Below, piece after piece: positions 44,104 through 53,751 of a stretch of 64,000 nt of DNA (position 1 is its first letter; every line of letters begins with the position of its first letter). The position numbers and the translations under genes are program-made. Source of the DNA: Methylotenera mobilis JLW8 (GTDB taxonomy: Bacteria; Pseudomonadota; Gammaproteobacteria; Burkholderiales; Methylophilaceae); contig NC_012968.1 of the NCBI RefSeq assembly GCF_000023705.1, positions 1,860,001 through 1,924,000 of the forward strand, read 5' to 3'. The notes under the pieces were generated by a model. That model worked only from the letters and a program-made list of their open reading frames with translations, was not told where the DNA came from and made no database searches.

Positions 44104-46026
44104 ATGGGAAAAATTATTGGTATTGACTTAGGTACAACGAACTCTTGCGTAGCCGTCATGGAAGGCGGCAAACCTCGCGTGATTGAGAACGCTGAGGGCG
44201 CACGCACTACACCTTCAATCATTGCTTATCAAGAAGATGGCGAAATCTTAGCGGGCGCACCAGCTAAACGCCAAGCCGTGACCAACCCAAAAAACACGCT
44301 ATACGCGGTAAAACGTTTGATTGGTCGCCGTTTTGAAGAAAAAGAAGTACAAAAAGATATCGGCTTGATGCCTTACACCATTGCAAAAGCTGACAACGGC
44401 GACGCATGGGTAGAGATTCGCGGTGCAAAAATGGCTCCGCCACAAATCTCAGCTGAAGTTTTACGCAAAATGAAAAAAACTGCGGAAGACTATTTGGGTG
44501 AAGAAGTGACTGAAGCGGTGATTACTGTGCCGGCTTACTTCAACGACAGCCAACGTCAAGCAACTAAAGACGCAGGCCGTATTGCTGGTTTGGAAGTTAA
44601 ACGTATCATCAACGAGCCAACAGCAGCGGCATTAGCTTTCGGTTTAGACAAACAAGAAGGTGACCGTAAAATTGCGGTGTATGACTTGGGTGGCGGTACA
44701 TTCGACGTTTCTATCATTGAAATTTCAAGCATCGACGGCGAACACCAGTTTGAAGTGTTATCGACCAACGGCGACACATTCTTGGGTGGTGAAGACTTCG
44801 ACAACCGTTTAATTGACTTCTTGGCTGATGAGTTCAAGAAAGAAAACGGCTTGGATTTACGCAACGACTTGTTAGCTAAACAACGTTTGAAAGAAGCTGC
44901 TGAAAAAGCAAAAATCGAGCTTTCAGGTGCACAACAAACTGAAGTGAACTTGCCATACATTACTGCTGATGCAAGCGGTCCTAAACACTTAGTGGTGAAA
45001 ATCACTCGCGCAAAACTAGAGTCTTTAGTAGAAGACTTAATCGAGCGCACGATTGCTCCTTGCCGTACTGCATTGAAAGATGCGGGCGTTTCAGCGGATG
45101 ACATCACCGACGTGATTTTAGTTGGCGGTCAAAGCCGTATGCCGAAAGTGCAAGAGAAAGTAAAAGAGATTTTTGGTAAAGAGCCACGTAAAGACGTTAA
45201 CCCAGATGAAGCAGTTGCAGTTGGTGCAGCGATTCAAGGTGGCGTGTTACAAGGCGACGTAAAAGACGTATTGTTGCTAGACGTAACGCCATTGTCATTA
45301 GGTATTGAAACCTTAGGTGGCGTGATGACTAAACTCATCAAGAAAAACACCACGATTCCTACCAAGGCATCACAAGTGTTCTCGACTGCGGATGACAACC
45401 AAAACGCGGTAACGATTCAAGTGCTGCAAGGCGAGCGTGAAATGGCGTCTGCAAACAAATCACTTGGTCAATTTAACTTGAGCGACATTCCTCCAGCACC
45501 ACGTGGCATGCCACAAATTGAAGTGACTTTTGATATCGACGCCAACGGTATTTTGCATGTTTCAGCAAAAGACAAAGCAACTGGCAAAGAAAACAAGATC
45601 ACCATTAAGGCAAACTCTGGTCTTTCTGAAGAAGAAATCAAGAAGATGGAAGAAGATGCAATCAAGTACGCTGATGAAGATCGCAAATTACGTGAACTTG
45701 TTGATGCACGCAACGCTGCCGATGGCGCGGTACACTCTGTGAAAAAATCATTAACAGAGCACGGCGATAAATTAGAAGCAGCAGAAAAAGAAGCCATTGA
45801 AGCTGCAGTTAAAGACTTAGAGGAAGCATTGAAATCAGATGACAAAGCTGAAATCGAAGCAAAAACTGAAGCTTTAACCACTGCGTCACAAAAACTAGGT
45901 GAGAAAGTTTATGCTGAGCAACAAGCACAAGCCAACGCTCAAAATGCGCAACCTAGCCCAGAAGGCGAAAAAACTGTGGATGGCGACGTAGTGGATGCAG
46001 AGTTTGAAGAAGTGAAGAAAGACTAA
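44104..46026 (+). CDS. dnaK: Molecular chaperone DnaK
   Basis: Hsp70 chaperone. 640 residues, full length. [22 protein letters not shown] is the phosphate-1 loop start (first part [15 protein letters not shown]), [15 protein letters not shown] the phosphate-2 loop, [12 protein letters not shown] the adenosine loop; the linker [15 protein letters not shown] joins the substrate domain. The tail ends in an EEVKKD motif. A strong terminator 25 bp after the stop limits read-through into dnaJ. Confidence 0.98.
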   Translation: MGKIIGIDLGTTNSCVAVMEGGKPRVIENAEGARTTPSIIAYQEDGEILAGAPAKRQAVTNPKNTLYAVKRLIGRRFEEKEVQKDIGLMPYTIAKADNGDAWVEIRGAKMAPPQISAEVLRKMKKTAEDYLGEEVTEAVITVPAYFNDSQRQATKDAGRIAGLEVKRIINEPTAAALAFGLDKQEGDRKIAVYDLGGGTFDVSIIEISSIDGEHQFEVLSTNGDTFLGGEDFDNRLIDFLADEFKKENGLDLRNDLLAKQRLKEAAEKAKIELSGAQQTEVNLPYITADASGPKHLVVKITRAKLESLVEDLIERTIAPCRTALKDAGVSADDITDVILVGGQSRMPKVQEKVKEIFGKEPRKDVNPDEAVAVGAAIQGGVLQGDVKDVLLLDVTPLSLGIETLGGVMTKLIKKNTTIPTKASQVFSTADDNQNAVTIQVLQGEREMASANKSLGQFNLSDIPPAPRGMPQIEVTFDIDANGILHVSAKDKATGKENKITIKANSGLSEEEIKKMEEDAIKYADEDRKLRELVDARNAADGAVHSVKKSLTEHGDKLEAAEKEAIEAAVKDLEEALKSDDKAEIEAKTEALTTASQKLGEKVYAEQQAQANAQNAQPSPEGEKTVDGDVVDAEFEEVKKD

Positions 46027-46050
46027 TTTTAGCGCTAGCTTATGGTCGAC

Positions 46051-46084
46051 AGTCGTTAGCGTCAAATGATGCTAACGACTTTTC
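46051..46084 (+). terminator. Rho-independent terminator after dnaK
   Basis: AGTCGTTAGC and GCTAACGACT make a perfect 10-bp stem with a 10-nt loop, followed by TTTTCC. Because no promoter was seen between it and dnaJ (44 bp), it probably acts as a partial terminator that lowers dnaJ relative to dnaK. Confidence 0.8.
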
Positions 46085-46127
46085 CATTTAACCAGCAAGT
46101 CACAACTAACTACTACAGACTAAATTT

Positions 46128-47258
46128 ATGGCAGCTAAAAAAGATTACTACGAGGTCCTCGGCGTTAATAAGGATGCCTCTGAAGAAGAGATTAAAAAGG
46201 CTTATCGCAAACTTGCGATGAAATACCACCCTGATCGCAACCCGGACAACCCTAAAGCGGAAGATCAATTTAAAGAGGCTAAAGAAGCCTACGAAATGCT
46301 CTCCGATGACCAGAAACGTGCCGCATACGATCAATATGGTCACGCTGGTGTTGACCAAAGCATGGGTGGGGGCGCAGGCGGCTTTGGCGGCGCGGGCTTC
46401 GGCGATGCGTTCGGCGACATCTTCGGTGACATTTTTGGCGGTGGCGCACGCGGCCAACGCAGCAATGTGTATCGTGGTGCAGACCTGCGCTACAACATGG
46501 AAATTTCGCTAGAAGAAGCAGCTAAAGGCACTGAAACCAAGATCCGTATCCCAGTACAGGCAAAATGTGACCCTTGTGGTGGCACTGGCGCTAAATCAGG
46601 CAAATCACCTGTTACCTGCTCAACTTGCGGTGGCCACGGTCAAGTACGTATGCAACAAGGCTTTTTCTCAGTACAGCAAACTTGTCCTAAGTGCCACGGC
46701 ACAGGTAAAGTCATTAAAGACGAAGACAAATGCACAAGCTGCCACGGTGCTGGCCGCGTAAAACAAAACAAAACGCTCTCCGTTAAGATTCCGGCAGGCG
46801 TGGATGAAGGCGACAGAATCCGCCTAAGCGGTGAAGGTGAAGCCGGTGTTAACGGTGGCCCAACCGGTGATTTGTATGTGGTGATTCACCTTAAAACCCA
46901 CGAGATTTTCCAGCGCGATGGCGGCAACCTACATTGCGAAATGCCAATCAGCTTCACCACCGCAGCATTAGGCGGTGAAATTGAAGTGCCAACACTGGAC
47001 GGCTCAGCAAAAATGAAGATTCCTGCTGAAACGCAAACTGGTGGTGTATTTAGATTACGTGGCAAAGGCATTAAACCACTCCGCTCTAGCGACTACGGCG
47101 ATTTAATGGTGCATGTAGTGGTTGAAACACCGGTAAAACTGACTGAGCATCAGAAAAAGCTATTGCGTGAATTCGATAGCAGCACACAAGCCGATGCTGG
47201 CAAGCACAGCCCGAAGAATAAAAGCTGGGTAGATAAAGCTAAAGACTTTTTTGGCTAA
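46128..47258 (+). CDS. dnaJ: Co-chaperone DnaJ
   Basis: Stimulates DnaK ATP hydrolysis and delivers clients. 376 residues. J domain: [19 protein letters not shown] then [19 protein letters not shown] with the HPD tripeptide. A Gly/Phe-rich linker follows ([16 protein letters not shown]), then four CxxCxGxG zinc motifs ([32 protein letters not shown]) and the C-terminal substrate domain. It ends just before a bidirectional terminator. Confidence 0.98.
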   Translation: MAAKKDYYEVLGVNKDASEEEIKKAYRKLAMKYHPDRNPDNPKAEDQFKEAKEAYEMLSDDQKRAAYDQYGHAGVDQSMGGGAGGFGGAGFGDAFGDIFGDIFGGGARGQRSNVYRGADLRYNMEISLEEAAKGTETKIRIPVQAKCDPCGGTGAKSGKSPVTCSTCGGHGQVRMQQGFFSVQQTCPKCHGTGKVIKDEDKCTSCHGAGRVKQNKTLSVKIPAGVDEGDRIRLSGEGEAGVNGGPTGDLYVVIHLKTHEIFQRDGGNLHCEMPISFTTAALGGEIEVPTLDGSAKMKIPAETQTGGVFRLRGKGIKPLRSSDYGDLMVHVVVETPVKLTEHQKKLLREFDSSTQADAGKHSPKNKSWVDKAKDFFG

Positions 47259-47280
47259 GTCAAAGTTGTCGTAATCAAAT

Positions 47281-47308
47281 AAAAAAACCTGCAATTGCAG
47301 GTTTTTTT
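47281..47308. terminator. Bidirectional terminator between dnaJ and the GGDEF-EAL gene
   Basis: CCTGCAATTGCAGG is a perfect 14-bp palindrome flanked by seven A on the left and seven T on the right, so it can stop transcription from dnaJ (plus) and from the convergent signalling operon (minus). Confidence 0.9.
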
Positions 47309-47393
47309 ATTGAACTCGTTTTCAGCAGCCAGCCTCATACACAGCTATCTTAGACAAGAATGGCTCCATGACCATCTTCCAGCAGATGAATTT

Positions 47394-49121
47394 TTATTTT
47401 ATCCAAGCATTTGGATTGTGCTTAGTAATAAAGTCAGCAAAATTTTCTGGTGATAGCGCTCTAGAGAATAGGTACCCTTGAAACATATCTGCTCCATACT
47501 CACGACACAAATATGCTTGTTCAATCGTTTCAACACCTTCAACAATCACAGACATATCCAAACTTTTAGCTAGAGTAATAATCGCCTTTAACACGCGGCA
47601 ATCAGCAGCGCTTTCAGGTACATTTTGCACAAATGATCGATCAACTTTTAGTGTGGACGCTGGCAGCCATTTTAGATATGCCATTGATGAATATCCCGTA
47701 CCAAAATCATCAATAGCAACAGTCAGGCCAATATCCTTAAGTTTGTTCAAGATTGCCGCTGTTTTATCAAAATTTGAAACTAAAACACCCTCTGTAACTT
47801 CAATAGACAATGAGCTACCAAATAATCCAGCATTGTCCAGATCAGATTTAATTGTGGTCAAAAAGCTTTCTTCATTCAACAATTGCTCGCTAGCATTAAT
47901 TGCTAAAACAAAATTTTTATCGACCAACTTGGTTAAATGCCACTCAGCTAGTTGATTACATGCTAAACGTCTACTGGTGGTATCAATTTCAGATAAAAAA
48001 CCAAGTTCTTCTACAGCGTCTAAAAAGGAATCTGGTGTAAGAATACCTCGTGTTGGGTGATTCCAACGAAGTAGCACCTCAGCACCACAGACATTAAAAT
48101 TACTCGCATTAATTACTGGCTGATAGTATTGCTGCAACTGACTTTGGAGCACTCCTGAATGAAGTTGCTCTTCGAGAACAATTTTATTCATGACACGCTC
48201 TTGCAATTCTTGGGTAAAGAAATGGAATCCGTTTCTGCCATGCTGTTTAACGTGATACATAGCCAAATCTGCGTGTTTAAGCATATCCTCTGCGGTATGA
48301 GCGCATTCTGGATAGGTTGAAATACCGATACTGATAGAAATGAAATGTTGGGTTTTTGCAAGCACGATTGGTTCGTGTAAACAATCTAAAATACGTTGTG
48401 CGAGTAACCCTAGTGACGTTTCCTCGTCTATGTCATTTACAACAATAGCAAACTCATCACCTCCTAGACGGCAAGCAATATCCCCTTGACGGATTAATGT
48501 TAATAGTCTGTTCGCAATCTGCTGTAGAATCTGGTCACCTACATCATGCCCTAAACTATCATTGATAAGTTTAAAGTTATCAACATCCAGGAAAAGCAAC
48601 CCAATTTTGCTTTCGAATCGCTGCGCTCTCTTGATTTCGCCACGCAATTTCTCCTCAAAATAACGCCTATTTGACAATCCAGTCATGGGATCATTTTCAG
48701 CCAAATACTTCAATCTTGCATATGTTTCAACAAGTTGCTGATTAAGCGCATGACGTGCCTGAGCGTGCACCAAAGCCTTTGTTAAGTGACGGTGTGATAG
48801 CTCTTGCTTAAGTAAAAAATCCTGCGCTCCAGCTGCAATACAATTTCTTTCTACAACCTCATCATCAACTGCTCCAGTTAAAATGACTACAGCAGCATGC
48901 TTTGTGGCATGGTTGGTGAGCTTCCTTAGAATCTCGATACACTCCATATCTGGGAGCCGATAATCAAGCAACACTACATCAAAAGCACTTTCTTCAAACA
49001 ACTTCAATGCAGAAACTGCAGTACTTGCATGCACAATATCTTTAATTAACTTTGGACTTTGTAGCACACGAACAACGGCCATTCTATCCAACTCATCATC
49101 GTCAACTAGTAGCAGTCTCAC
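47394..49121 (-). CDS. REC-GGDEF-EAL cyclic-di-GMP signalling protein
   Basis: 575 residues in three domains: receiver (1-125; VDDDELDR acidic pocket and phospho-Asp in VVLLDYRLPD), GGDEF (about 150-310, motif RLGGDEFAIV) and EAL (about 325-570). In the EAL domain the first motif reads GAEVLLRW instead of EALLRW, but the Glu, the Asn of LAINAS, Glu of EVTEG, the DDFGTGYSS loop, Lys of LKVDRSF and EGVET are all kept, so phosphodiesterase activity is plausible. It is the last gene of the signalling operon, 2 bp after the receiver gene. Confidence 0.92.
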   Translation of the reverse strand: MRLLLVDDDELDRMAVVRVLQSPKLIKDIVHASTAVSALKLFEESAFDVVLLDYRLPDMECIEILRKLTNHATKHAAVVILTGAVDDEVVERNCIAAGAQDFLLKQELSHRHLTKALVHAQARHALNQQLVETYARLKYLAENDPMTGLSNRRYFEEKLRGEIKRAQRFESKIGLLFLDVDNFKLINDSLGHDVGDQILQQIANRLLTLIRQGDIACRLGGDEFAIVVNDIDEETSLGLLAQRILDCLHEPIVLAKTQHFISISIGISTYPECAHTAEDMLKHADLAMYHVKQHGRNGFHFFTQELQERVMNKIVLEEQLHSGVLQSQLQQYYQPVINASNFNVCGAEVLLRWNHPTRGILTPDSFLDAVEELGFLSEIDTTSRRLACNQLAEWHLTKLVDKNFVLAINASEQLLNEESFLTTIKSDLDNAGLFGSSLSIEVTEGVLVSNFDKTAAILNKLKDIGLTVAIDDFGTGYSSMAYLKWLPASTLKVDRSFVQNVPESAADCRVLKAIITLAKSLDMSVIVEGVETIEQAYLCREYGADMFQGYLFSRALSPENFADFITKHNPNAWIK

Positions 49122-49123
49122 AA

Positions 49124-49564
49124 TTAATCCTTACTAACTGGCAACTCTACCAGTCTCCAGTAATGTTCAATTAGGCTAATCACCTCGAGAAAATCTCTAT
49201 CCATGTGCTGCTTAAATACATACCCAGCAATATGTTTTCGATAGGCTGCAACTAAGTCCTCATCAGACTTAGATGTAGTCAAAACAAACACTACGGAATG
49301 TGTAAGTAATGGGTCTGTACGCAACACCTGCAGAAATTCCAATCCGCCCATGCGGGGCATATTGAGATCAAGCAAAATAATATAAGGTTGTGGAACACTG
49401 TTTGAACGTAACATATCCAGTGCTTCTTGACCATCTCGTGCGCGGTAAACTGTATTTAACAATTTAAGTTTTCGCAATGCACGCTCTAAGGCAATGGCAT
49501 CAATATCATCATCATCCACCACTAGAAGTGTTACTTCCCTATAGTTTTTCTGGAGTGTTTGCAA
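49124..49564 (-). CDS. Single-domain response regulator (Rcp1-like)
   Basis: About 146 residues from TTG 49564, where GAGGGAG lies just upstream inside the previous gene; a longer TTG start at 49582 is possible. One receiver domain: TLLVVDDDDIDAIALERAL, phospho-Asp in YIILLDLNMPRMGG, FVLTTSKSDEDL, and Lys in GYVFKQ. The Asp-rich start and the DLNMPRMxGxEFL segment fit the Rcp1 class that pairs with PAS/phytochrome kinases. It overlaps the kinase gene by 26 bp, indicating coupled expression. Confidence 0.88.
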   Translation of the reverse strand: MQTLQKNYREVTLLVVDDDDIDAIALERALRKLKLLNTVYRARDGQEALDMLRSNSVPQPYIILLDLNMPRMGGLEFLQVLRTDPLLTHSVVFVLTTSKSDEDLVAAYRKHIAGYVFKQHMDRDFLEVISLIEHYWRLVELPVSKD

Positions 49565-51047
49565 TGCTCCCTCTCCCTTCAATCTTTATAGGCCAAGTAA
49601 ATCGAATACTGGTTCCGCGAATGCCTGTTGAAATGACACAAACATGACCACCATAGGTCTCTACAATTTTCTTTACAAGTGCCAACCCCATGCCGCTACC
49701 TTCTACTTCATCTCGTGGCCTCAATGTCTGGAACATGACAAAAACCCGCTCATGGTATTCTGGTGGAATCCCTGGCCCATCATCTGTAACGCTAAATTCG
49801 TAGTGATTCTTATCTTTGATTTCGCAATCTAACTTTATAGTGCCAATTGGACTATCATGATGTTTAATTGCATTGGTGAAAAGATTGCGTAAAACTTGCT
49901 CCAACGGAGTAGCTAGAGTGGTAAATATGGGAAGATCGTCAGCAAGCAAAAGTTTAAATCCATCTGGCGGGGCCTGCATTTCGAATATATTCTGCGCCAG
50001 CATTCCAATATCTATTTCACTGAGGCCACCTTCAAGACGACCCGCACGAGAATATGCGAGTAAGTCGTCTAGTAGATGCTCCATACGGCGAAGGCGTCCA
50101 CGTAGTAAATTCATATGACTTGGAATAGATGCCGAATCTGCTTTGCCAAGATCTTCTTCAATCCATTGGGATATCTGAAAAATACCTCGCAATGGTGACT
50201 TTAGGTCGTGTGACGCAATATAAGCAAACGTTGCAAGCTCCTTATTACTTCGCTCCAGCTCTTCGTGATGTTCAGCAAGTTTTATACTTGCTTTTACTCG
50301 TTCTGATATATCGGTAATCGCTGAGAGTACTTTGATACCGTCTTCGGTTTCGATTGGATTAAGCCCTACTTCAACAGGAAACTCACTACCATCTTTGCGG
50401 CGACCAAATAGATCGCGACCAACTCCCATGGCTCTAGGCTGCAAATCTGAAAAGAAAGAATCCCGATGATGTGAATGTTGGTGACGAAATCTTTCAGGTA
50501 GTAGGCAATCAATGGACTGCCCAAGTAGCTCGGCTCGATTGTATCCAAAAATAATCTCAGTCTGTGTGTTCACCAACTCAATTAGGCCAGACTTATTAAC
50601 CATGACCATTGCATTTGGTGCTGCTTCTACTACTTTGCGGAAGCGCTCTTCCATTCTTTTTCGTTCTGATATATCGGTAATCGCTGAGAGTACTTTGATA
50701 CCGTCTTCGGTTTCGATTGGATTAAGCCCTACTTCAACAGGAAACTCACTACCATCTTTGCGGCGACCAAATAGATCGCGACCAACTCCCATGGCTCTAG
50801 GCTGCAAATCTGAAAAGAAAGAATCCCGATGATGTGAATGTTGGTGACGAAATCTTTCAGGTAGTAGGCAATCAATGGACTGCCCAAGTAGCTCGGCTCG
50901 ATTGTATCCAAAAATAATCTCAGCCTGTGTGTTCACCAACTCAATTAGGCCAGACTTATTAACCATGACCATTGCATTTGGTGCTGCTTCGACCACTTTG
51001 CGGAAAAGAATATCTGCTCGGTTTATATCACTAATATGATTACTCAT
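49539..51047 (-). CDS. PAS-PAS sensor histidine kinase with duplicated PAS module
   Basis: 502 residues. Two PAS+PAC modules (about 12-130 and 133-250) differ by a single residue in the duplicated stretch (TQAEIIFG versus TQTEIIFG). HisKA follows with the phospho-His in FAYIASHDLKSPLRGI, then HATPase_c motifs NLFTNAIKHH, VTDDGPGIPPEYHERVF and GSGMGLALVKKIV. No membrane helix is apparent, so it is cytoplasmic. PAS ligand unknown. The DNA encoding the PAS modules is repeated with a 363-bp period (121 codons), so the frame is kept. Confidence 0.93.
   Translation of the reverse strand: MSNHISDINRADILFRKVVEAAPNAMVMVNKSGLIELVNTQAEIIFGYNRAELLGQSIDCLLPERFRHQHSHHRDSFFSDLQPRAMGVGRDLFGRRKDGSEFPVEVGLNPIETEDGIKVLSAITDISERKRMEERFRKVVEAAPNAMVMVNKSGLIELVNTQTEIIFGYNRAELLGQSIDCLLPERFRHQHSHHRDSFFSDLQPRAMGVGRDLFGRRKDGSEFPVEVGLNPIETEDGIKVLSAITDISERVKASIKLAEHHEELERSNKELATFAYIASHDLKSPLRGIFQISQWIEEDLGKADSASIPSHMNLLRGRLRRMEHLLDDLLAYSRAGRLEGGLSEIDIGMLAQNIFEMQAPPDGFKLLLADDLPIFTTLATPLEQVLRNLFTNAIKHHDSPIGTIKLDCEIKDKNHYEFSVTDDGPGIPPEYHERVFVMFQTLRPRDEVEGSGMGLALVKKIVETYGGHVCVISTGIRGTSIRFTWPIKIEGRGSIANTPEKL
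50298..51005. repeat. Near-exact tandem repeat encoding two PAS modules
   Basis: 50298-50642 and 50661-51005 (345 bp each, period 363 bp) match at all but three positions as I read them. Two differences are synonymous or in the first PAS codons; one changes Ala to Thr. The 18-bp junction between the copies is not repeated. The near identity indicates a recent duplication or ongoing gene conversion. Confidence 0.95.
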
Positions 51048-51435
51048 GATATCGCCTTTTCTTGATTTATCTTAATCGGCCACCACTGAAAACCTTACTT
51101 TAAATATGGTTATAACTTTATATATCAATTAGTTAATGACTTAACTATATCCTTAATTGGTATATAAATGTTAATAAAATTATGACTTTTTTGGTTTGAT
51201 TCCCCTAATACATTTTATAAATTACTTTATATCCATCAGCAATTTTTAAACTTTTTCTCTTATCCTCAAATAAAATTCACGATATTCGACAGATCTGAGA
51301 AATGGGCATGTCAAATAATTTCAGACGTCTGCGAAGAGCACGTTACTCTCTGAAAAAGCGCAACTAATGAATGTTAGCTTTATGTAAATTGCTTGTAACT
51401 TCTCGCCCTAGCTTAAATGAAAGACTTAGCTAAAA
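51048..51435. other. 388-bp AT-rich gap with a nested inverted repeat
   Basis: No gene seen. Between the kinase operon (minus) and the antiporter gene (minus) the sequence is strongly AT-rich at 51100-51250. TATATATCAATTAG (51119-51132) and its inverted partner CTTAATTGGTATATA (51152-51166) enclose a smaller hairpin GTTAA/TTAAC. It lies about 75-120 bp before the kinase start and could be the operon's control region. A TTGACA is read on the minus strand at 51314-51309, but no -10 at proper spacing was found. Confidence 0.5.
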
Positions 51436-53127
51436 TTATTTAGGCGCAAATTGGTTCACCACAAATTTGGACATACCAACCGCCAGCTCTTCTTCCCCGT
51501 AAAACACTGTGCCTAAGTTATCTTTACGCAATAACTCAGATTCATCTTCATTATGCGTCCGTAACACAATTTCAATTTCCGGCCGTAGCGCTTTAGCGGT
51601 ATCCACCATCTTGCGAACATCAATCGGCTCAGGCGTTGCCACTACCAACATAGAGGCATTAGCAATGTGTGCCTGGATTAACACACCAGGTTCAGATGCG
51701 TTACCAGAAACAGCAGGGATACCCTTCTTACGCAAACTTTCCACAATGGCCCGATTCTGCTCGGCAACAACAAAAGGAATATTGTGTTCCTTTAACTCGT
51801 TGGCAATACGGCTGCCAACTCTTCCGTAACCCACTAGCACCACCTGCCCTTCCAAATACTTACGCTCGGTACTCATCGGCAATTCAGCATAAGGGTCTGC
51901 CCTAGTTTCAAGCTCGCGCGCATAACTTGAGAGTCCTACCAGCCATTTTCTGAATGGCATAATGGCGGAAAACAATAAAGGGTTAATCGCAATAGAAATT
52001 AACGCACCGGCCAAAATCAGGCTCATACCCTCGGCCGGCAGAATGCCTAGCGATACACCTAAGCCCGCCAAGATAAATGAGAACTCGCCGATTTGTGCAA
52101 GACTGGCGGCAACTACCAGCGCAGTATTGAGCGGATAACGGAAGGCCAGTGTAATCGCCATTGCTGCAATTGACTTACCGACGATAATCACCGCAACTAC
52201 CGCAAGCACGCTCAATGGCTTACTTAGCAGAATAGATGGCTGAAACAGCATCCCCACTGAAACAAAGAACAGCACAGCGAATGCGTCTCTTAGCGGCAAT
52301 GACTCCTGCGCGGCACGATGGCTAAACTCAGACTCACGCATCACCATGCCGGCAAAGAAGGCGCCTAATGCAAATGAAACGCTAAACAGCGCAGCGGCAC
52401 CGTAGGCAATACCAATAGCAGCCGATATCACCGATAGGGTAAAAAGCTCGCGAGAGCCTGTTTTAGCCACGTGCCATAGTAGCCATGGCAACAGACGCTT
52501 ACCAACCACCAACATAATCACGATAAATGCAGCCACTTGCAATAGCGTCATGCCGAGAGTTTGCCAGATTGAGGTAGCTCCGCCATCTACCGCGGTGCCA
52601 CCCAATAAACTTGCTAAAGGCGGCAACAGCACCAATACCAACACCGTCAGCAAATCTTCCACCACCAACCAGCCTATCGTAATTTTAGCGTTGATGCTTT
52701 GCATCAGGTTTCTCGACTCCAGCGCCCTTAAAAGCACAACGGTACTAGCACAAGACAGCGCCAAGCCAAATACCAAGCCTTCACCAAACGTCCACCCCCA
52801 AGTATTAGCCACGTACATCCCAAGTACGGTGGCAATACTCATTTGCACAATGGCACCCGGAATAGCGATACGTTTCACCGACATTAAGTCATCAATGGAG
52901 AAGTGTAGCCCGACACCAAACATCAGCAGCATGACGCCAATTTCTGATAATTGAGATGCAATATGGGCATCAGCCACAAAACCAGGGGTGGCGGGGCCAA
53001 TCAACATGCCGGCAACCAAATAACCTACCAAGGCGGATAGCTTAAAGCGCTCGGCAATAAAACCAAAAATTAATGCAAGGCCAAATCCGGCGGCGATAGT
53101 ACTAATGAGTGTGACGTTATGATCCAT
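51436..53127 (-). CDS. YbaL-type monovalent cation:proton antiporter (CPA2) with TrkA-N domain
   Basis: 563 residues. The N-terminal about 385 residues form a CPA2 Na+/H+ exchanger-like domain with about 12 helices (GYLVAGMLIGPATPG, GVMLLMFGVGLHFS, LALSCASTVVLLR). GQVVLVGYGRVGSRIANEL near 425 starts the Rossmann RCK/TrkA-N domain (first part VVLVGYGRVGSRIA). The pattern fits YbaL/RosB rather than KefB/C. Probably exports K+ (or glutathione-independent K+/H+ exchange); regulation by NAD(H)-type ligands is inferred from the RCK domain. A hairpin lies 22 bp before the start (53149-53166). Confidence 0.9.
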   Translation of the reverse strand: MDHNVTLISTIAAGFGLALIFGFIAERFKLSALVGYLVAGMLIGPATPGFVADAHIASQLSEIGVMLLMFGVGLHFSIDDLMSVKRIAIPGAIVQMSIATVLGMYVANTWGWTFGEGLVFGLALSCASTVVLLRALESRNLMQSINAKITIGWLVVEDLLTVLVLVLLPPLASLLGGTAVDGGATSIWQTLGMTLLQVAAFIVIMLVVGKRLLPWLLWHVAKTGSRELFTLSVISAAIGIAYGAAALFSVSFALGAFFAGMVMRESEFSHRAAQESLPLRDAFAVLFFVSVGMLFQPSILLSKPLSVLAVVAVIIVGKSIAAMAITLAFRYPLNTALVVAASLAQIGEFSFILAGLGVSLGILPAEGMSLILAGALISIAINPLLFSAIMPFRKWLVGLSSYARELETRADPYAELPMSTERKYLEGQVVLVGYGRVGSRIANELKEHNIPFVVAEQNRAIVESLRKKGIPAVSGNASEPGVLIQAHIANASMLVVATPEPIDVRKMVDTAKALRPEIEIVLRTHNEDESELLRKDNLGTVFYGEEELAVGMSKFVVNQFAPK

Positions 53128-53496
53128 AGGCCTTTACACCTTTATCGTGCTAACCATTTGGTTAGCGTTTATTTGAGTTATTTTCTTGATGATGTTTTAA
53201 GCACTGGTTAGGTAGTCGTCTTACTTATGCTTACTTACCTACCTAACACACTGGCACAACAACTGCTTGATGATGAAGAACAATCTAAATATCGCAGCAA
53301 TTTAAATACCGTAACAATCTAGCATCGCACTTAATATCATACACACTACAGATACCATCCTAAGTACGAGCAAGACATAAGTGCAGACAAGATATGTTTA
53401 CATATCGTTCTGATTATTTAGATTAAACTTTTTATTTAGGTTGAACCATTTATTCAGATTAGACTTTTTGTTCAGACTAAACTTAAGACTTATTGT
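53128..53496. other. 369-bp gap with two inverted repeats and a tandem repeat tail
   Basis: No gene seen. GCTAACCA/TGGTTAGC (53149-53166) lies in the 5' region of the antiporter gene. GTTAGGTAG/CTACCTAAC (53207-53215 and 53239-53247) has a 23-nt loop and is flanked by CACTGG on both sides. The right end (from 53416) is made of an 18-bp-period repeat that runs into the end of the next gene. Confidence 0.6.
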
Positions 53497-53512
53497 TCAG
53501 ACCAAACTTTGG
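53416..53512. repeat. 18-bp-period degenerate tandem repeat at the 3' end of the 81-residue gene
   Basis: Units starting at 53416, 53434, 53452 and 53470 follow an 18-bp period; a fifth unit at 53495 comes after 25 bp (a 7-bp insertion). Shared core: (A/G)TT(T/C)AG(A/G)(T/C)(T/C)(A/G)(A/G)AC. The last unit encodes the end of the small protein and its stop codon; the others lie past the stop. The units differ by several bases, so the array is old. Confidence 0.75.
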
Positions 53513-53742
53513 TAAATCGCCCCCAACTCAGCCTCAATATCAGCAAAGTCCTGATAGTTGTGCCCAGAACCGCGCGCATACCAATACTTGCTATTCCACT
53601 CGTCGCCCTCTATCTTATGTAGCACGGCGTGCAGCCAATTGGCAGTAGGGCTACTACAATCCTGCGCGATTTGATGCGCCGCATCCCAATCCCCTGCCTG
53701 CGCAGCCTGTACGGCTTTTAATAGAGCAACTTTATCCGCCAT
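53497..53742 (-). CDS. Conserved small protein of unknown function
   Basis: 81 residues, soluble. The sequence ALLKAVQAAQAGDWDAAHQI, then ANWLHAVLHKIEGDEWNSKYWYARG, suggests a helical fold related to TPR-like small proteins (D-W-x-x-A-H-x-I). I do not recognise a function. A GIY-YIG gene lies 9 bp upstream on the same strand, so the two are likely co-transcribed. Its end is part of the tandem repeat at 53416-53512. Confidence 0.75.
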   Translation of the reverse strand: MADKVALLKAVQAAQAGDWDAAHQIAQDCSSPTANWLHAVLHKIEGDEWNSKYWYARGSGHNYQDFADIEAELGAIYQSLV

Positions 53743-53751
53743 TAGTTAACC

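Noticed and set aside
44556-45107. 183-codon frame antisense to dnaK
   Set aside because: Composition is that of a shadow frame, and dnaK is intact on the other strand.
50366-50911. Two identical 60-codon frames on the minus strand
   Set aside because: They are another frame of the duplicated PAS-coding DNA; identity follows from the duplication.
53416-53512. Possible CRISPR array
   Set aside because: Units are 18 bp, imperfect and adjacent with no unique spacers; no cas genes are near.
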